From Lates calcarifer (Eukaryota > Chordata > Actinopteri > Centropomidae): a stretch of DNA of 64,000 nucleotides. A program made the translations under genes and the position numbers. The DNA lies in NCBI RefSeq assembly GCF_001640805.2, contig NC_066835.1:23116172-23180171 (forward strand), given 5' to 3'. Every line of letters starts with the position of its first letter. Position 1 is the stretch's first letter. The notes below the pieces were generated by a model. The model worked only from the letters and a program-made list of their open reading frames with translations. It was not told the origin of the DNA and did not search any database. Shown one piece after another: positions 1 through 13,900 of the stretch.

Positions 1-2089
1 TAAATAATTACTGTGAAAATTTAACGTTACAGTAGCAACAATAATGATTTGAAACAGAGAGAGACCAATTTATCAGCTGATATCTGATCAGTATTAAAAC
101 TTTTCCTTCTGTTCATGTTAAATAAAAGTGTGTTTTTTAATAAAGAAAAAGATTTTTTTTTATCCAGAACTGCGGCTAACAATTATTTCTGTTATTTGTG
201 AGTTTGTTCAAGTGTTTACTTAAACAGCTACTTTAATTTTTTTTAGATAAACTGATTTATTTTATGCTGATATACAGATTAGTACATAATATGTTTTCAG
301 CACTGATTATGTTCGATAAATATTTCTAACTGTATTGAAGTGGTTTGTATATTTTGTAATATTTCATCTGTTTGCGACACTTATTTTGACATTTACAAGT
401 ATTTCATCATCTGTCTCAACCAGTGACTGCAAACAAAGATGGCCGACTCGTCTCCACTTCCTCCCGCTGAACAAACATGAAGCTAACAGATGCTGGATAC
501 AAGCGCTGCCATCTTGTGTTGGTGATGTAGAGTCTGTACAGTAATGATTGGAGGGTGGAGTGGAGGTATGAAAGTCCCGCCCACACACACACCCAACCAG
601 TCAGGAGTCAGCTGCAGCTGTCAGTCATGACATCACACTCCATCCATCTTCACACAGTCACTGGTCTATGACGCATTAATTTCATCATCTGTTCGTATCT
701 ATGAGATGTAAATGTGTTTATGTCGAGTTTATATTTTAACTAACATCACTTTTATACGGCACTTGAGAGCGGACATGGAGGAAAAAGTTCTCACAAATGT
801 ACGTTTTTTCCAGCCGTCAGACTTTTTTTCCTCCATGTCCCCTCTCAGGCTCCATAGTTTCAGTATTTACAGGCTCTGAATCAAAATGTTTATTTATGTT
901 ACTGGATTTTTTTAAACTCTTAAAATCGATGTTAGCTTTACACAGAGTTTCAGTCTGAATCTAACTGCACTGACTAAATTCAAACTGTTGGTAAAATACA
1001 GCAACACAACGGTGTCTAAGTTTCAGTTTATGTTTCATGTTGCATATTAATTTATTTTACCTCACAGTAAATCTAAAGCCAATAATCTTTCAAACTCCAT
1101 ATTGCACAGAGAGAGGGACCAGAGTTTAAAGAGGCCCAACAGCTAATTATTTCCTCCTAACAGTTTAATCAGCCCAAAACTGATTTACAACTAAAGTCAT
1201 TAACATTATTGCTTATTCTCTCTTCATCGTGTAGAATATTTCACTCCCTGATTTTTGTTGTAGCTTGAAAAAAAAAATCTCACTGTTAATGTGAAAATTG
1301 AGGTTAAAAACATATAATAACAGTGAGCTGGAAGTACATTTTAAGAGGGAAATATGAAGCTACAACTAAATTACATATTTTATGAACAGAAATGTCACAC
1401 AAAAAGACATTATTCAGCTTACGTTAGCAAATAAATCAGGTAACAGATATTTAAATTCTTAATAATCAGCATCAGTGTATCATCACTCTAAAAAGAAGAA
1501 ATTTACAACAACCTCAAACCGTAGGAAACATAGTGCTCTTCAGTGCCATCAATGAAAAAGATTCCCATTGTAAAAATTCTGACATCTTCTCTTGAAAAAA
1601 TTGTCTTTTTGAACAAACTGTTTCTTTTTTTTAAATTCATGTCAAAACCCCAAATATCTCTGCCCAAAAACGTACAGGAGAAAAAACATGTCTTTGAAAT
1701 CAACAGAGAGGCTTTTCACTTCACTTTCAGCATAAAAAGACAAAAACATGCAGCACCATTAGAGAAGGGGGGGGCTCTCCTTTAAAACTGTATTAACTCA
1801 AATTACATGTGACACATCTGTCACACAAAGAGACAGTGGAAGTGATGACAGTCTAGTGCACTGAGGAGGATTAATGTCATTAAACCTCCTGGGAAGAACT
1901 GTAGATTGCTGGTTTCTAAATAATCCACATTTGTTTAAGTGAACTCATTGTCCCCGCATTAAAAGATGAAAAACATTGGAGAGACAAAAACATTTTGCAA
2001 AACCTGTCGTTTTTGTGCGTAAACATGCTGAAGAAACGCTCATCGAGAAAATTCAGTAATTCAATGAATATTTGTAGAAAAACTCCAGG
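1..2089. other. plekho1 3' flank and probable 3' UTR; no other gene seen
   Basis: This A+T-rich stretch follows the plekho1 stop codon in transcription order and probably holds its 3' UTR in the right-hand part. Only short open frames without family resemblance occur. An imperfect hairpin lies at 763-848. I see no RNA gene. Confidence 0.5.
763..848. repeat. Imperfect inverted repeat (hairpin)
   Basis: The arm at 763-786 (core GGACATGGAGGAAAAAG) is repeated as its reverse complement at 822-848, with about 35 bases between. The arms differ at a few positions. It may be a remnant of a small inverted-repeat element. Confidence 0.55.
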
Positions 2090-5000
2090 TCAAGGTGTCT
2101 CGGACTCGTCGTCGTCTTCGGGTGACGTCGGCGAGGCCGGCGTGTCGTCCTCATCTGCTGCTGCGGTTGGCGTGGGCAACCTGGCGGCCGCCGCTGTCGA
2201 TGTCATCTTTTCGTAGGTCCTCCTGCGTTGTCGCCTCAGTGTCTGGCTCTGCAGCTCCTTCACCTCCTGTAGCACCTCCTGCGCCTCCTTCCATGATGAC
2301 ACAGCCTCCTCCAGGAGGCGCTCTGCCTCGGCGCGCCTCCTCTCCACCTCTGCATCCTCCTCTGACAGCAGGGAGGGAGGTGAGGGCGGCAGGGGCGGAG
2401 ACAGGCGGTGTTTGTCGGGGGTTTTTGGCTGAGAGGACTCGAAGGATCTGGAGAAACTCGGGGAGTTCTTCTGGCTCGGACAGGGCGACTCCTTGCTGCT
2501 CCCCAGACGAGGGGAGTCGGTTTCGCTGCCTCGTGGTGAATCAGATCCTTTAACCTGAGAGGAGTCGGATTCTCTGACGGACGGAGGTGATTCAGGCGAC
2601 CTCTGCACAGGAGAGTCGTCCTTGTTGAGACCAGAGGGGCCAGGCAACCCCTCGAGTTTTGGTGAACAGATGGTGTCAGAGCTCTTTGATTGAGGAGAGT
2701 CGGTGGATGTCAGATGAGGCGAATCCTTCAGTCGGGAGTCGTTTGCTTTTGTGGCGGGAGAATGGGATCCTCGGGAGCGAGGCGAGTCAGCCCCTTTAGA
2801 GCGATTCTTCCTGGCTTTGGATCGAGGAGACTCTCTTCCTCTCAGACGAGGAGAGTCTTTCCCCCGAAGGCGAGGAGAGTCGCTGCTCCTGCTCCTCGGA
2901 GAACCAGATGACCTGCTGAGGAAGACAACAACCATCAGTTAAACACTGATCCTTAGTGACAACAGAAAGGGTTGAGGGTTTGGTATTTTAGTCCAACAGT
3001 TTAGGTACGTTTCTTTCCCGGTAGGATGAACTCCCAAAGTCAGATCAGATGTCTTGCGAGGTAGGAACAACAAAAGCATGGGGCACGTAAACAGTCTTTA
3101 CCATGAGGACCTGATGAGGAGGTTCCTCGCTCCGTTGATCTGCAATGTATTCAGAATCAATAAGAACTGTAACTGATCTGTGCTCTACAAGGAAAGAATG
3201 GGTTTACAGTCAAGTTGTCCGTTCCCTTTAGTAGCACCTTCAGCTCAATTTAAATTTCCATGAATTTAATTGTAGATATTTGAGGTACCCAGATAATTAA
3301 ACCTGATGATTTCAGTGACTCCATGAGCTTCCCCCCTTCCTCTTGATGCCAGTACCAACTTTACACAATATATTAATCCTAAAAACTGTTTAGGAATCAT
3401 CTGGTTAGACCATCAGACAATCAGACTCCACAGATTTGATCTGGTGAGGAAGCTTTGGGATGTTGACATGTTATTAAATATTAGCGAAAGTTATTGAACG
3501 AACCTGGAGTGAGGAGAGTCAGAGCCCCTGAGGTGATGGAGTCGAGGGGAGTCGATGCCTTTAAGGTAAGGTGAACTGCTTCCTCGTTCTCTTTCTGCTT
3601 TGGCTTTCTGCAACTCCTGCCAATCACAACAAACCATCAGAAACTGATCCCACGTCAATAATCAATAAATGCATGGATAAGACTTGAACCTGCAGCCTCA
3701 TCTCCTCCAGCAGCTCCTGGGCTCTCTGCATCCTCTGGGCAATGAGGCTCTGCAGCTGACCGACCGGCTGCACTGGAGAACACCCGCCCGCCTCCTCTTC
3801 AGTTGGACAACGACGAAGAGCCGACCGCAACTCCGAACGTATCATCGCCGGTCTAATGGAGGAGGGAGAAGGAAGAGAGGAAAAAGGGTGAGGAAAACAT
3901 ATAGTATAGTAAATAACAGGTTGGTTTCTGAGTCATGCATATGTTAATGTGAGGAGTTGTGTTTTCTCTCAGGTGTTCGTACCTGGAGGAGAGGACTTCA
4001 TCCATGGAGGCACAGCGACTCCGACCCTGCATGCTGAACCTCTTCCCGGGCTGCGGGGTTCGAGACTGAGCCTGAAAGACCTGGAATCAAAGACTCGGTT
4101 GGTGTCTGGACTCTGTCTGAACAGTCAGATTGGTTCTGGTTCTCAGATTCAGAACAACATGAACTAACTGATTATTCATGATGCATGTTAACAGTGGTTT
4201 ACCCACCTCTACCTGCTGGGTCTTGAGGACCCTGGAGGCCTCCAGGTGGGACTGTTTGCCCCAGGTCCGCTCACTCCCCCTGGGCAGACTGCCAGTCTTC
4301 ACCTTGGGCTCTTTGGACGTCGCCCTTAGCTTCGAGACATCGGTGCCAGCCCGTTGACGACCCCCAACTCTACGAGATCCCACAACTGCCACCTGTCCAC
4401 AAGAGCCCCCCCTCTGCAGGTCAACCCGGAAGCTGTTCTCCCAAGACTCCCGAGAGTCGTCATTGTAGTCTGGGAAGAACCCATCCTCCTCAGTGACCAG
4501 GTCAAGGGTCAGCATGCCATGGGAGGAGGTGGACGCCTGCGGTGAGTGATTGGAGATGATGATGATTAATGTCATGAATTAAAAAGACAGAACTGGTTAA
4601 AATGGAAGAAAGATGATAAGAGATCTCTGTACCACGGCCATGAGGTGTCCCCGGGTCGGCAGCCGGCGGCCATGAGGGATCTTTGCTCGGTCTCTGGTGG
4701 GATGAACCAGCGCACTGTCCTCCTCAATGGTCACCTGGACACAAACATAGAAACTGACTTCAGAGCCAACAACACACTTTTCACCTGAAGGTAAGAAGGT
4801 CTCATAAATAAGTGTAGATAGAAGGTGCACTGACTCTTTACTATGTTCACCAATTAGTAATAATGTGATTAAGGTTTATGTAGGTGTAGATGTGGACTGA
4901 GAGTCCATCTGTACCTCATCTAAAACTCTGTTCTTGGCTTTGATGATCGCCACATTGAGGGCGTTGACCCACGATTCCTTCTCCTCAGGACTCACGGCGA

Positions 5001-7603
5001 GAAACACAAGGTTAGGAACCTGAAAAAACAACAAAAGACGTTACTGAGTTTGGTTTACGATTGAACATACAACATATGTCTCTATGAGACAGTGACTGTC
5101 ATCTGTCACAATCCAAACCTTTGAACTTAATAATATTAATACACTATAATAATATTGCTAATGTTATTAAATGGAGCTGTTACACAGAGCTGCAGGACTG
5201 ATCCTAAAACCAGGAAGTCAGTTAGCATGTTAGCATGTTAGCACTTCCTGTTCCCTCGTCCCAGAGTCAGAGTGTTTCTGGTTAAATGTCTGAAATAAGG
5301 TCTGTGGTTTTAACACAAGCTCAAGACATTTTCAGGTTTTATTCTCCAACATAAAATGGGTCAGTAAATCCCCCACTCCTGATGTTTGAAGCTTTTACGT
5401 GTCTTAAAAAAGGCGGTTGCTAACGAGTGTCTAAATGAGACTACAGAGGTTGTCGGGGACGTTAACATGAAAACCCATCTACTCACCAGTCCACCTTTAC
5501 AGCCTCGTTGTGTTTCTACTCACGCTCTTTCAAACTCTCACTAACTTTCTAAGAAGAAAGGCTTTTGTAGAAGAGCTCAGAGCTAAATGAAATGACCAGT
5601 TGGAAGCTTAGTGGTGGAGACGTTGACGTCATGTGACCGTGGTGTAGTTGGTTTATAGCCTAACATTAGCTTCTTACTTCTGGAGGTTGGATTTAGGCTT
5701 CAAACATCAGAACAGTGGTGTTCATCTGTGAAGATGATCTGATCAACTAAACCTGAAGGATCAGAAACTCCAGGTCTCAGTTTATTTCCTGTGGAGGAAC
5801 CAGACTGAAGCTGACTTCAGGTTGAACAGAAACACATCATCACTGCAGGAGTCTGCAGTCACTCACATTAAATTACAACTTCTTCAGATCTTTACAGAGT
5901 CAGATGAATCATTAGTCTTCAGTGTGTACAGCAGCTGTAATAAACTGACGTGAGCGTGTTTGGACTCTCAGGGATTATTCTGCTGTAACTTGTCCTCTGA
6001 CAGACTAATGGGATTCTGTGGATTAAACCTTTTCAGAGGAGAAAAAACAACAGCTCAGCCAATCAGTGAAGCAGAGGCGTGGTGGGCGGGAGATGTTAGA
6101 TCTGATCCACCAATCCTGAGACAGATGTAGGAGGAAATCCACCAATGACGTGGCAGTATGAGTCACGGAGGAGGAGGGGGGTAATCGCTGAGCACAGAGG
6201 ACGACACGAGAGAATGATGAGTAAAGACAGAAACACTGAGAGGACGAGTTCAGTTTGGTCTCATCACTGATGGAGAATTAAAATAAAACTCAAACTGTCT
6301 CAAACCTCAGACTGCTTCAGTTCAGTTCAGGAGAGAAACAGATCATCTGTCTTTGTCCTTTTTTCTAAATTAATATCTTAAATATTATTGTTTGAGATTC
6401 AATCTGCTTCCATCCTCTTTGCCTGAAACTAATAAATCATCTCCACGTCCATCTGAGCAGAAATAAGGTTAACAGCATCAAAAAGTCTCACTTTAATCTC
6501 CTCTAAATAAACAAGATGCAGCACAATAATAATAATAACTTTATTTATCGAGTTATTGTAGATTAACAGTATCATCTTTCTCTGTTGCACCTGTACAGGT
6601 GAACTTGGGACACTAAGAGTTGTTGTCACAGACATGAAAACAGAGTCTGTGATGTTGGACAGAAAGACTGAAGTGTTTCTCGTTGACTCACGCTGTTTCC
6701 CGGCGTTCTGCAGCGCAGCACCGTGAAGCGACTGTGGTTCTTCTTGCTGCGACTCTTTGCTTTCCTCAGCTCCTCCGAACGCTCGTAATCAGCCAGGTCG
6801 AACACTTCCTGCGCTTTACGCTCATCCTTCACCTGGAAACACACACATCGTTTATATCAGTCATTTATATTCACAACAACACATTTAAACAGTAGGTCCT
6901 TGACGAGGTCCAGAGGTCCTTGAGGAGGTTCTGGAGGGTTTTAAAAGGTTGTAGGAGTTCTTCAGGGAGTTACCAGTGGTTCATGGGGATAATCTGGGGA
7001 CACTAAGTTCCAGGAGTCCTTGTCTGGAATTCCAGGGGAGCCTTAAGAAGCTAGAAGGGATTCATGAGCTGGGTCCAGGAGTTTGGAGGAGGTTTGATAC
7101 TGATAAGTCCTCGAGGAAGTTAAAAAGTTAGCCGTGGTCCCTGCAGCATCATTCCTGTTGTTATGGTAACCTACAGTTTAATGATCAACCAGCCAATCAG
7201 AGAGCAGACTGTGGTCAGACAGAGTGAGAAGCTGACGTGGTGAAAGACCCACGGCGTCTCTCTGCAGGTGTAGAGGAGATTTACCTGTGATGATGTCGTC
7301 CAGGTGTGAGACTGTGGACGGACTCAGTGTCACAGGTTTAACGCGATGAGAACACAAAGACTGAGCTGCAGGCTGAGACTCACTGACACAGAAATCACTC
7401 AGTCACACCTGAGACCAACCTCACCTGAGATTCACACAGATACAGGAACAGATCAGCTGATTAAAAAACCTGCACTGTCCCTTTAAAAAGGTCTAACACA
7501 CACGCACACACACACACAGATCAAACATCCATCACTGTGTTTGACCTTAAAACCATCTGAACCACATCAGTGTGTGTTCACATTAACACACTCACAGGAG
7601 GTC

Positions 7604-7642
<39 letters not shown>

Positions 7643-8097
7643 GAGCTGGTGTTGAACACTCGTCAATATCAGCATCAACAGGATCAATACTCAGCCTGGT
7701 ACCAGACACACTGACAGTAAACTGACAGAAGCAAACACGAGGACCTGAATCATTTCTCTGCCTCTGATCATTAAACTGTTCAGATCAATAATTAATAGAT
7801 CGTTTTATTTTGATGATGCTGCGTGTTTGTGCAGCATCATGTGACTTTATGTGAAGCAATGAGACCAAACAGCTGAAACCAGTGAGTTTAGACACTGAGA
7901 CGCTGAAAGATGATGTACAGTGTCGTACAGTTTAAAACCAGGTCTGGACCCTCACACACACGGTCCTCACAGAGATAGAAGACACTCGCTCACACACACA
8001 GTGAAACCTCCCTCAGGCTGAATTAAAATGTTCTGGGTCAACGTTTCTGCTGAAACACAGAAACAAGACGACTGACGATGGAAAATATCACAACAGG

Positions 8098-8132
<35 letters not shown>

Positions 8133-9663
8133 GGTGCGTTAACATGACTCATTATTCTGCTGCTCAGTTCAGTTCAGACACAAACAGAATTAAAATCAGA
8201 ATAAAACGACGTTTCTCTGCTGAAACTAAAGATTCCTCACATTAAAACAGAAACAAAATATTTGAACTGAAACAAAAAGTAATGAAAGTTTAATCAGTCG
8301 ATTCATCTGTTTCATCTGTTTAAAGTTAAATCCAGAGTTTGATGGAGAAATATTCTGAAGCGTCATTAGAAGGTTCTGTTTAACTCTTAAATCTGTTAAA
8401 ACTGGTCTGAGATCAGAGTCTGAGTCGGCGTCCACTGTTATATAATGACGGAGCGCAGAGTCGGCGTGAACACTCAGCATCCACCTGTCCTCCGAGAGGC
8501 GTTCAGGGACTCAGCCACAGTCTGAAATCTGAGAGTCAGTGAATCAGGAAACCATGTTTGGAGCTGTTGTGTGTGTGTGTGTGTGTGTGTGTCGATGAAG
8601 TTTCTTCACTGTGTTTATTAACCTTTTATCTTAAGTCTGTTGATGCTGCTGGAACTCTGAATTAATGAAGTATCTATCATGATCATGTGACCCACTGTAA
8701 CTGTCGCTATGGTTACGCCTGGCGTCCTCACACTCGTCTGTTCTGGTTTCTGAAGAATTTAAATTTCAGCCTCTGACTTCTTCTCTTCTTTAATTCCAGC
8801 TGCTGAGACCAGGACCAGAACCAGAGCCCAGACCTGGTGAACAGGCGTCAGACGGGTGTCTCTCAGCTCTAATGTTTTATCATCGAGGACACGTGACTGT
8901 AACCAGTACAGGTCTGAGCTCAGACCTGGACCAGGACTCACCTCTTTGTCAGAGATGTACAGGTGGTCTCCTCTCAGGACCACGAACCGGTTCCTCCACA
9001 GTTCTCTGAAGATCCCTCGGCCACAGAACTTCCTGATCCAGCCCACTTTCTCTGGCTGCTGGACCACTGGCTGACCCGAGTCCTGGACCCCCTGAAACAC
9101 AACAGCAGGGTCACAGAGGACCCACAGAGACCAACAGAGACCAACAGAGGATCAAACTGCTGCTCAGTGAACGAGGAGTCGAGTTTCTGAGGATGAAACC
9201 TGTGACCTCTCAACAAGTCGTCTCAAGACCCTTTTCAGACAGACTCTCAGAGAGAGACCCAACAGATCCTCCTCGAGCAGGACCGGACTCAGGGTGGATG
9301 GACAGGAGGAGGAGGAGAGAGGAGGAGGAGGAGGAGAAGGAGAGGAGGAGGAGGAGAGGAGGAGAAGGAGAGGAGGAAGAGAAGGAGAGGAGGAGGAGGA
9401 GGAGAGGAGGAGAGGAGGAGTGATGATGAATAATTGAAGAGAACAGTGTGGGGATGATGAAGATGATGAAGATGCTCAGATTCAATCAGTTATAGATCGG
9501 TGGAGTATTATGGGATGTCTGAGTGTTGGAGCTGAATATTAACGGCCTGTTCTCGCGCTCTGATGAATGAATGAGTGAATGAGTGATGAACCGGATTAGG
9601 ACCGGACCGTGGTGACAACATGAACCCGGATCCTACCCGTCTGCTCTGGCCGCTTCTCTTCAT
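2090..9663 (-). CDS. plekho1: PLEKHO1 (CKIP-1), PH-domain adaptor, complete coding region
   Basis: Coding exons on the minus strand are 9637-9663, 8942-9091, 6692-6832, 4915-5019, 4633-4734, 4213-4536, 3983-4071, 3690-3852, 3504-3616 and 2090-2915. All have GT-AG borders and the phases sum to 679 residues. The PH domain spans about residues 24-141, starting [16 protein letters not shown] and ending at the EKESWVNAL helix. It is followed by the conserved [10 protein letters not shown] and PTRGHLMAV stretch that identifies PLEKHO1 rather than PLEKHO2. A second conserved patch reads [10 protein letters not shown]. The C-terminus carries a leucine-zipper-like coiled coil (about residues 590-640, [20 protein letters not shown]). 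In the family the PH domain binds phosphoinositides and the protein links the membrane to CK2, actin-capping protein and Smurf1. At 679 residues it is far longer than human PLEKHO1 (409); the excess is a DSPR-rich region. The sixth exon could instead end at 4207. Whether this is the a or b paralogue cannot be told. Confidence 0.93.
5352..5850 (-). repeat. Dispersed repeat A, copy 1 (inside plekho1 intron 3)
   Basis: This roughly 500-base sequence is the reverse complement of 40987-41460, and its middle also matches 30722-30912. Shared landmarks include CACATGACGTCAACG and AAAGCCTTTCTTCTTAG in the other orientation. It has no coding potential and no clear terminal repeats, so it is probably a non-autonomous mobile element. 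The rest of the intron (5020-6691) shows nothing else. Confidence 0.8.
6833..8941 (-). other. plekho1 intron 2 with CA/TG microsatellites
   Basis: No exon-like sequence is visible. It contains (GT)n at about 7608-7640, (CA)n at about 8100-8129 and (TG)n at about 8569-8592. Confidence 0.7.
9251..9300 (+). repeat. Fragment of the 18.2-kb interspersed repeat
   Basis: The string AGAGAGACCCAACAGATCC, followed by CTCGAGCAGGACCGGACTCA, matches part of the element at 18201-18960 with an internal deletion. It lies in plekho1 intron 1. Confidence 0.7.
9302..9421 (+). repeat. (GAG/GGA)n purine-rich tract
   Basis: About 120 bases of near-pure purine (AGGAGGAGGAG type) lie in plekho1 intron 1. Long open frames over it are compositional artefacts. 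Confidence 0.9.
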
Positions 9664-10747
9664 CCTCCCGCCGCCGCTCGCTCCTCGCTCCGCGGCTCTG
9701 AGGAGAATCTCAGCCCGGCTCCCGGCGCCTCTCGGCCCGCTGCAGGTCCCGGCAGATCTCCGGTGCGTCGGTGTGACCGTGTGAAGTCCGGGTCCGGGTC
9801 CTGCTCAGCTCCGCCGCTGTTGTCTGAACCGAGGCAGCATCCTCCCGGTGAGCGCGCGACTGGAGGCAGATGCTCTCCCTCAACATGCTCGTGCACGCTC
9901 TGACGCGCACGGCAGCCTATATTCCGGTAATCAGAGCACGAGAGCGCCATCTACCGACACACACACACACACACTGAGACAAAGGAGGTGAGTCACTGAT
10001 CAATGAAACAAAGGTTTTTATTAAATCAGATTTTAACCTGAAGCTCAAAAAGGTTTCATCATCATTAAAATCTGAGTCTGATCCTCCTGAGACCACATTA
10101 GACCCAGTCCATCCTTCAGACTACAGCTGCCAAAAATAAATAAAAGGGAAATAAAAAGGAATAAAGATGAGTTCAACTTAAAGAGTAACAGCTGAAAAAA
10201 CCTGCAGCAGCATCATGTGAGAACGACCAGGTTTAAACTCTACATCAGTCTGATTACACTGATCAATACATCTGATCTGTGATCAATACTACACATGCTA
10301 TATGTAAAAACACAGAAAAGAAAATTCTTAATTTTACAGTTTGAGTGGGAGTTTTTTTGTTTGTTGTTGTTGGTTTTTTGTTCAATGAAAGAATCAATTT
10401 AAGTTTTACTCACAATAAATCAAAGTAGAAAATGCTGCGTTTGTATAAATGACCCCAGATTTCCAGTTAATTCCCATATGTTCCCATTAATTTCCATAGA
10501 AAGTTTCCAACTTGGAATATTTCCAAAAACAGAGATGGATTTCACCGCTCTGGGGAAGAAGTCTCTCAGTCTGGTGGTGCATGTTTTTATGTTTCTTCCA
10601 GAAGGAAGCGGTACAAACAGGTGGGTGGGATCCGCCGCGATACACCTGGCCTTCTTCTGGACCTGCGCATACAGCGAGTCACAGTTATGGTAAAAAGTTG
10701 AATATCAGGTTGAAATGAGACAAACATTGTGATTTATCATTAATATC
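9664..10747. other. plekho1 upstream region / lipocalin downstream region
   Basis: The first part (about 9664-9960) is GC- and CpG-rich next to plekho1 exon 1, as expected for a promoter and 5' UTR. The remainder to about 10747 is A+T-rich and shows no gene. Confidence 0.5.
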
Positions 10748-10757
10748 TTTATTTATT
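10748..10757 (-). promoter_or_regulatory. Poly(A) signals of the lipocalin gene
   Basis: Two overlapping AATAAA hexamers on the minus strand lie about 150 bases beyond the stop codon at 10904-10906. Confidence 0.65.
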
Positions 10758-10903
10758 TCCAGCAGCTCGAGGATCAAATAGAAGCAGATAAATCAAAGGT
10801 TTAATGAGTTCATGTTTAACCTGTGAAAAACTCGAGGTTTTGTCTCATGATGAAAACATCGTCCTCACTCGTCCGTCCTCCATCTGTCTCAGGCGTCTCT
10901 TTG

Positions 10904-13900
10904 TCAGTCTTTCTTCTCTTTGCAGAACTCTGCAGAGACATGAAACAGAAACAGACTGAGACCAGGTCAAAGGTCAGCTCAGGTCATGTGACCTGCAGCG
11001 TCAGGTGATGTTTGAACCTCCAGCTGTGCTCTGACCTGTCTTCCCGTCGTACTTGAACGGTGACGGAACGTTGAACTTCAGACACTCTGCCAGCTTCGCG
11101 TGGCCACTCTGAGCCTCCTCCAGCTCCTTAGTGTCCAGGTGTTTCCCTTCACGCCCTGTGACAACAGACAGGACAGGAAGTCAGGTGGTGACCAGGAACA
11201 CGAGCTGAGACCAGAAAACTGCTGAAGGTCTGATCAGAGAGAAGGGCATTCTGGGTAACCTGCACACCTGAGATACCTGAACAACATGTCTTATTCATCT
11301 GATCGGTTGATCCAACTCTTCTTGGGTTCAGAACAGAGGAGAGAAACACTCTGATTGGTGAGCTGTGTGCAGGTGAGAAAGTGAGCGGGGGTTTGAATTC
11401 TTGCTTGTTTCTGTTGGCTGCCCTTTGTTCTACCTGCTGAGAACCACACACCTGTCACAGGAACAAACCTGGCGAGTTAACACCGGCTGACAATGCTGTC
11501 AGCGCCGGACAGGAGAGACACTCCACACACCTGAACACAACCCAGACGAGGGTTTGACCTGGTCTCGTTTATTTACTGTCTGCAGAAACTGACTGAAGAG
11601 AAGTTACCTCCATGTTTCACCTGTGTCTCTGACAACAGGAGTCCGGCCTCCTGTAAAACACGACAACATATGTCGCCTGTGCAGAAGATTATTACAAACA
11701 ACAGCTACATCTTCTGGTCAAGTGACATCTAGTGGCCATAGTTATTATGACATGTATTAAGTAGATGTTGTCGTGTGGAGAGGAAAAAGGCGTCGCTAGT
11801 ATGAGTCAATCAAACCCAGGACCTTCAGACAGCTGACTTCAGTTTGGTTCCTGTTTGAACCTGATAGTTACTGTTATTAGCCAAAACCAAAATGTTTTCC
11901 TAATCCTAACCTGGAACTTTTTATGCCATGGACCTGTGTCGTCGTTTAGGTTGGAGGACGTGTTGGATGATGAAGATGGTTTCCACCTTTAGACGTGGTC
12001 GGACAAAACTGTAAAACTACCAAACGTATAAAGTTATCTGCTGATGTGATTCCTCTGAAGAATTACGGATTTTACATGTTTAGGGATCTGTGTATAGAGG
12101 AGTGTTGTGGGTGTTAACATGTAAACACTACCCTTGCATGTTCAGGTATAAAAGAAACCATTCAGGCTTCTCATGTGTCTGGTGGAGCCATTCATTCATG
12201 TTTAAGACTGGAGGTGTTTGTCCACCATCATCAGTTTTGTATTCGTCCCTATCGAGTCTTTTCTCACTGTAGATGAGCAGCATCCTCCCATCAACTCCAT
12301 CAAAGACTCCACTGTAGATCATGGTCGCACAGTCGGGACAGGTCTGGTAGATATCTGCTTTGCCCTTATCATCATACGGAGACACCTGGCCGTCAGAGTT
12401 CATGGTTCCTGGAGGAAATGAAGGAAGAAATTCACCTACAAGGAACTAAACCCCACCCCCACCTGGAGTTTGCAGCTTCTGATCAGTTTTTAAAAGAATC
12501 CTGCAGCAGATATTCTCTGATTTTGTTGCTTCGACTTATTGATGGGACCAACCAGAGCCTGAAATCCTGGTGATGTAGTGACGACACTCACAGGACTCAT
12601 TGGTTCAGTCATTGACAGGACGATTTGTGCATAAGGATCAGTTAAACTGCAGCAGCAGAGGATTATTTAAAGCTGGATGGTGACACACAGCGCCCTCTCC
12701 TGGTCAACAGCTTTCACAACCAAGTTTAACTTTAGTTTAATTAAAAAATAGGAGATCTGTTTGGATTTACTTCGTCCTCACAAGTGAATTCAGATGAATG
12801 GACTTTTAAATGCTGATGTGTTTGGGCCTTAATACCTTTTATTCTCTTGACTGGTATTTAAATGTCACTGCAGCTGTAAGCTGGACTTTCTTTGATGATA
12901 AAATGACGTATATTTATCCTGACAAGTGAACGATGTCTGCAAGCAGCACCAGATGAACATCTCCTGGAGGAAGTCATGTAAAGTATCTGCTTTTTGTTCA
13001 AACAGCCAACTGTAGTTTCCTCTAACTATGACCTCCATCTTTCTTTAGCATTAACAGACTCAACCAAACCTTCACTGAGGAGGGAACAGATCATGGAACT
13101 GCTCTGGGACTCACCGGGGTGGAGCAGTTCAAGGGTGTGGTTGGACTTCTCGGGGTCAGAAGCCGACATGTTGACGTGGAAGGTCAGACACTTCCTGTTC
13201 CTGGAAGAAACAGTAAACACCTGAACATAACTGAAGTGTGAGAGACTTTAATTAAACCTCCACCATCTCCTGATGAAAACACTGAACCGTCATCGAACTC
13301 AACTGTCCCCTTACACAATGTTTCTCTCTATGAACAGGATGGTTTTGGTGTTGTTTCTGATTTTATCTGCCTCCATCACAGAGCTGCTGGCATTTCTCAG
13401 TAAGTCTTCACCTGCTGGGTAATCTGAGAACCCCTCCACCAGAACCCAGCGTGACTCAAACACCTGTGGAAGCAGACAGGTGTTAATCCTGGAAACACCT
13501 GGAACCAATGGAGGTGAGTATTAAACTACAGTGAAAATTTTACCCTCACTTCACTTTAATGGTCTCATGACCAGAGTCTGTGGTTCAGGTTGCTGGTTTA
13601 AAAAAGTTTGTATATGTCACACTCAGTACAGAGAGGGTAGGATGTGCTTAGCCTGGCTTAGCATTAAGTCTGGAAGCAGGGAGAAAGTATGCCATCAGGG
13701 TTACATCATGGAGAAAACCTTAACTCTTTTAATGGTTTTTATGGGGCTTTCTATTGCATCACATGATCTTCATCAGCAGACTGAAAGCTCCAGAACAGTT
13801 ACTAAATGGACTTTATGCTGAGAGAGTTTCCAGTCTTTGTGCTAAGCTAGGCTAACCATGTCGTGGAAAACACAGATCTCAGCAGGAAGATGAACTGAAT

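Noticed and set aside
3104..3141. Possible extra plekho1 exon (minus strand) with AG/GT borders
   Set aside because: Its 38 bases would shift the frame and hit a stop in the next exon. The flanking exons join in phase without it.
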